Shown here: positions 25,359 through 32,119 of the stretch, piece by piece
Numbering within the stretch: the stretch's first letter is position 1
Layout: every line of letters begins with the position of its first letter
Origin: Verrucomicrobiota bacterium
GTDB lineage: Bacteria; Verrucomicrobiota; Verrucomicrobiia; Limisphaerales; JADLHS01
Assembly (NCBI GenBank): GCA_029573725.1
Contig: JAKQDQ010000181.1
Coordinates: 62,001 to 126,000 of the forward strand
Direction of reading: 5' to 3'
DNA length: 64,000 nt
Translations under genes and position numbers: made by a program
Notes under the pieces: generated by a model
What the model saw: the letters and a program-made list of their open reading frames with translations, nothing else
Told to the model about the DNA's origin: nothing
The model's database searches: none

Positions 25359-27040
25359 TCCGCGAGTGCGGCAGCGGCGGTTTCCAGCTGCGCCTTTTCG
25401 TCCGCGCGCAACTGCTCCAGCAACCCCAAATCCGCGTATGTTTGCAGCTGGGATTGGGCCTGCAACCCGGCATAGGTGGCGTTGGCGTCCACAATTTTGC
25501 GGTCCAAAATACCTTCCAGATCCGCCTGCGTGTAAACCGGACGTTCCGGGGCCGTGGCGCGCGTGCCATACTGACTGAGATTGGAAGCGAAAATGCCCGC
25601 CGCGCTGACCGGCAGGAAATCCTCGTACCGCAGCCCTTCGTAATCTACGCAGCCCCGCTCGATCAGCTCGTTGAGGTCGGTGGTGTGGAGTTGCCCTCGC
25701 TGGGCGAGGCCTTGCGGGGTCGCCTGGTAGCGCGCGTACACCAGTCCGGCGCGCACCAGTTCCCGCAAGGTTTTCGGAAACGGGGCAAACGCCCGGGCGC
25801 ACGCCGCCTCGTATGCCGCAAAATCGGTTTTGATCCCGTCCGGATTTTGCTCCCGCGCCGCGTCCGCCATGGCGAGACACTCGTCATAAAGCGCGCGTCC
25901 TTGGGGGGTGGTGGCATAGAAGCGCTGCTCGATCTCGCCAAAGCGCGCCGTATGCACGGCGTCCACCACCGAACCGTCGGGGTTGTGGAATTGCACGGGC
26001 TCCGTCAACGCCTTGTAGGCGTCCTGCCGCAACAACACCGGCGTATCCTGCGGCGGACCTTCCGTGAAATCCTTGAACCCCGAATGATTCAACGATTGCA
26101 AATCCAGATCGGCCTGCTGCAACCGCTGCAGCAGTTGCGCCGCGGTTTGCCGGGCGGCATCGGGCGGCACCACCCCCGCCTGAAACCCATCGAACGCGGA
26201 GCGCTCCATGTGTTTGAAATGTAAGCGCATCCAGTCGCGATCCGCACGCGCCACGGTGCGGGACAATGCCGTTTGGGCGCGCGTTTCGAACGTGGCGGCG
26301 CTCAATTCGCCCAGGCAGAACTTCATCGCCGCAGTGTAGAGATCCATGCAAAACGTGTTGGGCGTCAGATGATTCAGGTGGTGCGACTGAAAACAGGCGA
26401 TGTCCGCGGCAATTTTGAAGCCCGTGCGGCACAGCTCCTGGTACAAGGGATAATCCCGCGCGTGCCCGGTCCATTTGAAAATGCCGTTCACCCCCTCGGC
26501 AATCAACGCCTTCGCATCCTCCCAATCCAACCCCTCCTGCGCCTCGTTTTTGGCAACCAGCTGTCTGGCCCGCTCGGAAAAGACTTCGCGCGTGGCCAGC
26601 AGCGCTTCGATCCGGGCCCGGGTGGCGGGGTCGAAAAAATCCGTCAGCAGCAACGACGTAAAAATGCGGTGATCGGGATTGACTCGCGAACGGAACGCGG
26701 TGGCAATGATCGGCTGGCTTTTCACGCCGACGTTGGCCATGTCATAAAAATTATGCGGCTCCATGGCGAAGGCGGCAAAGAACTGGCAGACCAGGCGGTA
26801 TTCCCCGGGTTGGCCAATGCGAATGGCCCCGTGCCGTTCACGGCTGGACTCGTCCAGTTCCGCATCGGTCAGCGTGAAACCGCGATGTCGCTGTCCCAAC
26901 AGGTGGCACACCGCCCGGTTGCATTCGCGGTTCACCAGCAGGGATTTATCGTAGAGCGGCACTTCCGCTCCGAACATCTCGGACAACTCGGCAAACAGCC
27001 GGTGTTGCATTTCAATCTTGTCAGCAAAGGCGTCACTCAT
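25355..27040 (-). CDS. hglS: 2-oxoadipate dioxygenase/decarboxylase family (HglS/YdcJ, DUF1338) with an extra insert
   Basis: This 561-residue iron enzyme belongs to the DUF1338/YdcJ family; the characterised HglS converts 2-oxoadipate to D-2-hydroxyglutarate in lysine catabolism. Iron-ligand positions are visible: H70 in R-E-R-H-G-A-I-R, H224 in H-H-L-N-H-L-T-P-N, and Glu 369 in H-T-A-R-F-G-E-I-E-Q-R. Other family text includes EGPPQDTPVLLRQDAYKAL and YEDFLPVSAAGIFASNLSQ. It is about 100 residues longer than E. coli YdcJ. Most of the excess is a helical insert at about 231-315, between HLTPN and EGPP. ATG at 27040. It is isolated from other lysine-degradation genes in this window. Confidence 0.88.
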   Translation of the reverse strand: MSDAFADKIEMQHRLFAELSEMFGAEVPLYDKSLLVNRECNRAVCHLLGQRHRGFTLTDAELDESSRERHGAIRIGQPGEYRLVCQFFAAFAMEPHNFYDMANVGVKSQPIIATAFRSRVNPDHRIFTSLLLTDFFDPATRARIEALLATREVFSERARQLVAKNEAQEGLDWEDAKALIAEGVNGIFKWTGHARDYPLYQELCRTGFKIAADIACFQSHHLNHLTPNTFCMDLYTAAMKFCLGELSAATFETRAQTALSRTVARADRDWMRLHFKHMERSAFDGFQAGVVPPDAARQTAAQLLQRLQQADLDLQSLNHSGFKDFTEGPPQDTPVLLRQDAYKALTEPVQFHNPDGSVVDAVHTARFGEIEQRFYATTPQGRALYDECLAMADAAREQNPDGIKTDFAAYEAACARAFAPFPKTLRELVRAGLVYARYQATPQGLAQRGQLHTTDLNELIERGCVDYEGLRYEDFLPVSAAGIFASNLSQYGTRATAPERPVYTQADLEGILDRKIVDANATYAGLQAQSQLQTYADLGLLEQLRADEKAQLETAAAALAD

Positions 27041-27177
27041 AAGCAGTCACTCGTTGGCGCACGCCCTGCAGACTATTCTCTTCTCCACGTTCGCGAAAGG
27101 ATTTCCGTCCGGAGCCCGGCACTTTTTCGGCGCAAACGCAACTTTCCTCCTTTCCCAGATGCTGCTACGCTCGGCCG

Positions 27178-28563
27178 GTGAGTTTCTTCCTGCACCGAAG
27201 CGAGCTGCGCGACCTTTACGACAAGGTCGCCGCCGGGGAACGCATTTCCGAAGCCGACGCGCTGCGGTTGTTTGAATCCAAAGACCTCAACGCGCTGGGC
27301 GCGATTGCCGACTTGGCGCGGCAGCGGAAGGTTGGTGACCGCGCCAGCTACATCGTCAATCGCTACCTCAACTACTCGAACTACTGCATCTTGAGCTGCC
27401 AGTTCTGCGCGTTCCAGCGCAAGAAACGGGACAAGGATGGGTTCGAATTGAGCATCCCGCAGATGGTCGAGAAGGCGCGCGAGGCGTTGCGGCTCGGGAT
27501 CACGGAACTGCACATCGTCGGCGGGCTGCATCCCTCGCTGCCGTTCAGCTACTACACGGACATGCTCAAGGCATTGAGCGCGCTGAACGATGAGCTGGTG
27601 GGGCGCGCTTCCCCGCGAGCCGATGGGAAAGCCGAAGGCGGCGCGTCAGGAGCCTCGCCCCGCCGCCTGCAGCTCAAATGCTTCACCGCGAATGAAATCC
27701 TGCACCTCGCCTGGCTCGGCAAAAGATCCACAAAAGAGACCCTGATGGAATTGCGGGAAGCCGGGCTGGATTCGCTGACCGGCGGCGGCGCGGAAATTTT
27801 TCGCCAGGAAGTCCGCAGCGCCATCGCCAAGGGCAAGGAATCCGCTGCGGAATGGCTCGAAGTCCACCGCACCTGGCATCAACTCGGCGGACGCAGCACC
27901 TGCACGATGCTTTATGGGCATGTGGAATCGCTGGCGGATCGTGTGGATCACCTGCGGCAACTGCGTGAACTCCAGGATGAGGCGCGCGCGAATGGGTTCG
28001 GTCATATCCAAGGACCCCTCACCCGACCTCCGGCCACCCTCTCCCCATCCAATGGGGAGAGGGACGGGGTGAGGGGCTCTTCAGAAGCTAATTCTGCAAA
28101 ACAATCTCAAGCTCGCGCTCCTTATGGCGGCTTTGTCGGCTTCGTGCCGCTGGCGTATATGCCACAGGACAACGACATTCCCGTCGAACACGCACCGACG
28201 GCGTTCGATTCCCTGCGCACCATCGCCGTGAGCCGCATCTACCTCGACAACTTCGATCATATCACCGCGTATTGGGTGGGCCTGGGGATGAAGCTGGCGC
28301 AAGTGGCGTTGAGCTACGGCGCGGACGACCTGCACGGAACGATCATCGAGGAGCACATCTTCCACATGGCCGGCGCGACCTCGCCGCAATTGCAGACCGA
28401 AGCGGACATGCTCAAAGCCATCCGCGAAGCCGGTCGCACACCGGTGCAACGGAATACGTTTTACGAGCCGATCCGCGTTCTGGAACGCGCGTCTGTTGCC
28501 GATGAGGCCGAACCGCCGTCAGGCAAATCGAAAGTGTTGGCAGACAATCTGGCGACGGCGTGA
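27178..28563 (+). CDS. mqnE: Aminofutalosine synthase MqnE (radical SAM), with two in-frame inserts
   Basis: This 461-residue radical SAM enzyme of the futalosine menaquinone pathway joins the enolpyruvyl compound made by MqnA to SAM-derived adenosine. The cluster-binding motif is C70-I-L-S-C74-Q-F-C77-A-F, preceded by RYLNYSNYC. Other family text includes ELHIVGGLHPSLPFSYYTDM, LTGGGAEIF, STCTMLYGHVE, VPLAYMPQDNDI and SYGADDLHGTIIEEHIFHMAG. Two regions absent from ordinary MqnE interrupt conserved blocks: residues about 141-161 (DNA element 27600-27661) and about 280-318 (DNA element 28015-28076 plus flank). The reading frame survives both. Start is the GTG at 27178. Menaquinone use fits an organism with multihaem respiratory cytochromes. 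Confidence 0.93.
   Translation: MSFFLHRSELRDLYDKVAAGERISEADALRLFESKDLNALGAIADLARQRKVGDRASYIVNRYLNYSNYCILSCQFCAFQRKKRDKDGFELSIPQMVEKAREALRLGITELHIVGGLHPSLPFSYYTDMLKALSALNDELVGRASPRADGKAEGGASGASPRRLQLKCFTANEILHLAWLGKRSTKETLMELREAGLDSLTGGGAEIFRQEVRSAIAKGKESAAEWLEVHRTWHQLGGRSTCTMLYGHVESLADRVDHLRQLRELQDEARANGFGHIQGPLTRPPATLSPSNGERDGVRGSSEANSAKQSQARAPYGGFVGFVPLAYMPQDNDIPVEHAPTAFDSLRTIAVSRIYLDNFDHITAYWVGLGMKLAQVALSYGADDLHGTIIEEHIFHMAGATSPQLQTEADMLKAIREAGRTPVQRNTFYEPIRVLERASVADEAEPPSGKSKVLADNLATA
27600..27661 (+). repeat. 62-base GC-rich element with inverted ends inside mqnE
   Basis: The element begins GGGGCG (27600-27605) and ends CGCCCC (27656-27661), perfect terminal inverted repeats. The next bases of each arm (CGCTTCC versus AGGCTCC on the opposite strand) are still similar. 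Translated in the mqnE frame it gives the Gly/Ala/Arg-rich G-R-A-S-P-R-A-D-G-K-A-E-G-G-A-S-G-A-S-P, which interrupts the normal MLKAL...LKCFTA connection. It looks like a small palindromic (REP/MITE-like) insertion tolerated in a surface loop. Confidence 0.6.
28015..28076 (+). repeat. 62-base REP-like palindrome inside mqnE
   Basis: The outer arms CCCCTCACCC (28015-28024) and GGGTGAGGGG (28067-28076) are a perfect 10-base inverted repeat. The inner arms CCCTCTCCCCAT (28037-28048) and ATGGGGAGAGGG (28052-28063) are a perfect 12-base inverted repeat with a 3-base loop. CCCTCTCCCC/GGGGAGAGGG palindromes of this kind are widely dispersed extragenic elements in bacteria; here the element is translated as part of MqnE (LTRPPATLSPSNGERDGVRG). 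It could fold as a strong mRNA hairpin. Confidence 0.8.
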
Positions 28564-28576
28564 AATTCGCGGCACG

Positions 28577-29715
28577 TCACTTTAACACTGCAGCCGGCCC
28601 GCGACCTCTGGCAAGCAGGGCTATCTTTTTGGTCGTAAGCTCCACAACGCAGATTTGATCTTCGCCAAGTTGGAAAACGGCCCGGTCATCCGGTGGCAGA
28701 ATTGCGTTTCGCGCGTTCCATTGTGAGAACAGGGTCTCCCACGCAAAGCGAGTGCTTTCGCCAGTCTTATTATTTTTGAAGCGCATCCCCTCGACGGGCC
28801 AGAGCCGGTCCATATCTCCCAGTTGGTGTCACTCTGCCCACCCATTACCAATGCATCGCCGAAGTTGAACGAAGTGCCGCGTCCGTTTGGCCAATGCTCC
28901 TCGATTGGCTCTGCAGCGGTTGTACTACTTTCAATTGGCGACAGAATGATTGAAATGGTTGCGTCCTCGTCGCGCCGGGCATCCCGGCGGATGGCCAGTT
29001 CCCACTGGTTGGTCTGTCCGACAATCGGCTTGATCAGCAATCGGTCGTTACGGTTCGTTGAAATGACGTTTCCCAAGATTTGCGAGCCATGGTGAACGTG
29101 CCCGTCTTGAGCTGAAATGTAATAGAGTTGCAGATTGCCTGGCAGGTGTATTTCAGACGGCTGCACAACATTCATGCGCGTGTAGAGCGACTTGCCGCTT
29201 GCACCCCAATACCATCCAAACAACAGAACATAGCTAACAGTCTGCGCCAGCAACGAGGCTTTGAAGCTGCGAAAAAACCATTTCTCCTGTCGAAAAAAAC
29301 AGAGCGCAACGAAAGGTAGTTCCAGAAAAATTGTCATCAGATAGGTGGTGACGACGAAAATCCAAAATAGCCGCCAGGCGTTGTATAGATGCCAGTCCAA
29401 TTTGGTTGCGATGCCACCGACCAAGGCCCATCCGCCAAGCCATGCTGAAAGGTAATTGGCCGCAATCATCAAACCGATGCAACGCGCCCTTGGGCGTTTG
29501 AAAACCAACGCGATGAGCAGCCCTTCGCCGAGCCCGATGAGTGCATTTCCGAAAACCAGGTGCAACATCCCCGCCCACATCAGCGGCGTGCCGGCATTGG
29601 CGCTGGCAACCTGGGGGATCAATGCCACCACGCCCGCAAGCAGCAACTGTATTCGGCGTTGCCTGCGGCGGAAATACGCCGGTTGACATTTTGAGCCGGG
29701 CCAATTGCTTCTCAT
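28577..29715 (-). pseudogene. Polytopic membrane protein of unknown function, apparently frameshifted near 28813
   Basis: From the ATG at 29715 the frame encodes a lower-GC membrane protein. It has five hydrophobic segments (LLLAGVVALIPQVASA, MLHLVFGNALIGLGEGLLIALVF, AANYLSAWLGGWALVGGIA, WRLFWIFVVTTYLMTIFLEL, LAQTVSYVLLFGWYWGASG), then a roughly 150-residue beta-rich tail. After Q-S-D-T-N-W-E-I the frame turns into Arg/Ser-rich nonsense (WTGSGPSRGCASKII...) and stops at 28621. The neighbouring frame, entered at 28813, continues convincingly as MDRLWPVEGMRFKNNKTGES...VFQLGEDQICVVELTTKKIAL and stops at 28577. One base appears to be missing around 28811-28817. A sequencing error is the alternative to true decay. 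I do not recognise the family. It follows the GH5 gene by 28 bases on the same strand. Confidence 0.6.
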
Positions 29716-29743
29716 TGGCCGCGTGGCAACTTCAGCTCCGCCA

Positions 29744-30769
29744 TCACGGCGTCTTGGGAATGAGCGCGTGCAAAATCGGTTCAACCCAGGCCTCGCGCTT
29801 TACGTCGTAGAGGATGAAGTCGCTGTCAAACTGCCAGTAGGCCCAGCTCCAGCCCCGCGCTTCGGCCGCGCGGGCCACGGCAGCGGTCCAGCGGACGCGC
29901 GAGTCCATGTCGCCCCGATCGTAAGCGCCGAATTCACCCAGCAACAGCGGGCGCTGGTGTCGTCCGGCCCAGGCCTGGGCTTGATCAAAGACCCGATCGA
30001 TGGCGGCTTTTTCATCGGCGGTGCCGTTCCAGGTGACGCCTACTTTGTCCTGCCGGTTGGCCCAACTTGCGCCCTGATGGGTGAATTCGAACGGCGCATA
30101 AAAATGCACGGTGACAATCAAATGCCGGTCTGTTTCGGGCAATTGCAGCTGGTCCAGATAACCCACGGCGTTCCAATGGGCGGGGCCGACCACCACGCCC
30201 CGCGTCGGGTGGGTTGCTCGAATGATGGCCAGGGCCTCGGCGAAATACTCGTTCCACAGCGCGGGGGTGAGCTGTTGGGACGGCTCGTTGAGGACTTCAA
30301 AATAAAGCGTCGCCGGCGCGTTTTGATAATGGGCGGCCATCTGCCGCCAGAAGGCCAGAAAAGGCGCGCGGTTTGCGGCGGCGTCCTTTCCCAGCGCCTG
30401 AAACTCGTGCAGGTCCAGAATGACCGCCAAACCCTGCCGTTGTGCCTCGGCCACCGCCCAATCCAAGGTTGTGAACCACGCAGGCCGGAGCGCCCAATGA
30501 TTGGTGCGCTCCATGTGGCGGAAGGCGTGTAAATTGATGCGGACGGAATCGAATCCGGCGGCCTTGAGTTTTGCGAAATATTCGGTTTTGAACCGCGCCT
30601 GATCCCGCGAGCGCCAGATCGGATCGTAGCCCAGGATGTTCACTCCGCGCCCGAGCCGCTTGTTCAAAGCGAAGGCGTCCGGTGGACCGGCCGGGGCGGC
30701 GGCTGCAGGCCCGCCGCCGAGGCCGAGGCTGAGCCCGCAGAGAAGGAGAAGGACGTTGCGGATTTTCAT
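29744..30769 (-). CDS. GH5-type secreted glycoside hydrolase (endoglucanase-like)
   Basis: This is a 341-residue secreted (beta/alpha)8 glycosidase. The signal peptide is MKIRNVLLLLCGLSLGLGGGPAAA. GH5 hallmarks are RGVNILGY (41-48), GFDSVRINLHAF, LAVILDLHEF, the acid/base E162 in Y-F-E-V-L-N-E-P, H222-x-Y224 in VTVHFYAPFEF, and the nucleophile E279 in L-L-L-G-E-F-G-A. The closing strand WAYWQFDSDF is also typical. It probably cleaves beta-glucan or beta-mannan chains outside the inner membrane. It stands alone, away from the GH106/DUF4038 cluster, and is divergent from the aminotransferase gene. Confidence 0.92.
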   Translation of the reverse strand: MKIRNVLLLLCGLSLGLGGGPAAAAPAGPPDAFALNKRLGRGVNILGYDPIWRSRDQARFKTEYFAKLKAAGFDSVRINLHAFRHMERTNHWALRPAWFTTLDWAVAEAQRQGLAVILDLHEFQALGKDAAANRAPFLAFWRQMAAHYQNAPATLYFEVLNEPSQQLTPALWNEYFAEALAIIRATHPTRGVVVGPAHWNAVGYLDQLQLPETDRHLIVTVHFYAPFEFTHQGASWANRQDKVGVTWNGTADEKAAIDRVFDQAQAWAGRHQRPLLLGEFGAYDRGDMDSRVRWTAAVARAAEARGWSWAYWQFDSDFILYDVKREAWVEPILHALIPKTP

Positions 30770-30901
30770 GGTGCGCCCAGTTTAACGCGCTGCAGAAATT
30801 TCGGATATGACAAAATTGCCGCGCCGTTGAGAGGCGCAGAGCGCGGGAACGCGCCAGCGATGATTCGCTTTTGTCGCAGCCTGTCGTTAACCTCCCGTCC
30901 A

Positions 30902-32101
30902 ATGCAATACAAGCTTTCGCGTCCCCGGCCGAATCGCTTCCGGCATCATTGGAGTCTCCGGCGGGGAATGATTTTTCTGAACCACGGTTCCTTCGGTGCG
31001 TGTCCGAAGCCGGTTCTGGAATTGCAGACGCGCCTCCGCCGCGCAATGGAAGCGGATCCGGTGCAGTTTTTATGGCGGCACTACGACGAGCGGCTGGACG
31101 CGGCGCGGCGCGCCTTGGCGCAATTTCTCGGAGCGGCCGCGAAGGATCTGGTGTTCGTTCCGAACGCCACCACGGGGGTCAACGCCGTGGTCCGCTCGTT
31201 GCGCCTGCGGCGCGGGGATGAACTGCTGACCACCAGTCTGGATTACAACGCGTGCCGCAACGTGTTGACGGAAACCGCCCGGCGGGTCGGGGCGCGGGTT
31301 GTGGTCGCGCGGATTCCGTTTCCCCTGGAGTCAGCCGGACAAATCCTCGCGGCGATTTTGCGGGCGGTGACGCGGCGCACCCGCTTGTTGCTGCTGGATC
31401 ACGTGACCAGCAATACGGGTTTGATTCTGCCCGTGCAGGAGGTGGTGCCGGCGCTGGCGGCGCGCGGCGTGGATACGTTGGTGGATGGCGCCCATGCGCC
31501 GGGAATGTTGCCGCTGAACTTGCGTCGGCTGCGTCCCGCTTACTACACGGCCAACCTGCACAAATGGGTTTGCGCCCCGAAAGGCGCGGCGTTTCTTTAC
31601 GTGCGCAAGGATCGCCAGGAGCATATCCAACCCACGGTCATCAGTCATGGCCACAACCGTCCGCGTCCCGGTTTCACCCGTTTCCAGGACCGCTTTGACT
31701 GGTCGGGGACGTGGGATCCATCGCCGTGGCTGTGCGTGCCGGAAACCCTGCACTGGATGGGACGGTTGCTGCCGGGTGGCTGGCCGGAATTGCGCCGGCA
31801 CAATCACGTCCTGGCGGTGCGGGCCCGGCGGATGTTATGTGCGCGCTGGAACGTCGCGCCGCCCTGTCCGGAAGCGATGCTCGGCGCCATGGCCACCGTG
31901 CCGTTGCCCGAGCGGTTTCAGGGGCGCCGCAGCTGCGGCAAGATGGATGAATTGCAACGGGCGCTTTACGATCGGTTCGGCATTGAAGTGCCGGTGAATC
32001 ACTTTGGCGCGCCGCCGCGCCGGTGGTTGCGCGTTTCCGCGCAACTCTATAATTCGCCAGCCGATTACGAATATCTTGCCGCCGCTTTGGAACAACTTTG
32101 A
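30902..32101 (+). CDS. Class V aminotransferase-fold PLP enzyme (isopenicillin-N-epimerase / cysteine-desulfurase-like)
   Basis: This is a 399-residue fold-type I PLP enzyme. Visible landmarks are FLNHGSFGACP (25-35), VFVPNATTGVNAVV (84-97), the PLP-pyridine-contacting D-G-A-H (195-198), and the Schiff-base Lys K221 in T-A-N-L-H-K-W. The wording (NHGSFG, NLHKWVCAPKGAAFLYV) matches the family annotated as isopenicillin-N epimerase-like aminotransferase V, whose true substrates are mostly unknown. The ATG at 30902 was chosen because family homology starts within 20 residues; upstream sequence to 30827 has no protein-like character. It converges on alaS with 18 bases between the stops. Confidence 0.87.
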   Translation: MQYKLSRPRPNRFRHHWSLRRGMIFLNHGSFGACPKPVLELQTRLRRAMEADPVQFLWRHYDERLDAARRALAQFLGAAAKDLVFVPNATTGVNAVVRSLRLRRGDELLTTSLDYNACRNVLTETARRVGARVVVARIPFPLESAGQILAAILRAVTRRTRLLLLDHVTSNTGLILPVQEVVPALAARGVDTLVDGAHAPGMLPLNLRRLRPAYYTANLHKWVCAPKGAAFLYVRKDRQEHIQPTVISHGHNRPRPGFTRFQDRFDWSGTWDPSPWLCVPETLHWMGRLLPGGWPELRRHNHVLAVRARRMLCARWNVAPPCPEAMLGAMATVPLPERFQGRRSCGKMDELQRALYDRFGIEVPVNHFGAPPRRWLRVSAQLYNSPADYEYLAAALEQL

Positions 32102-32119
32102 GCCGACATCCGCTGGAAC

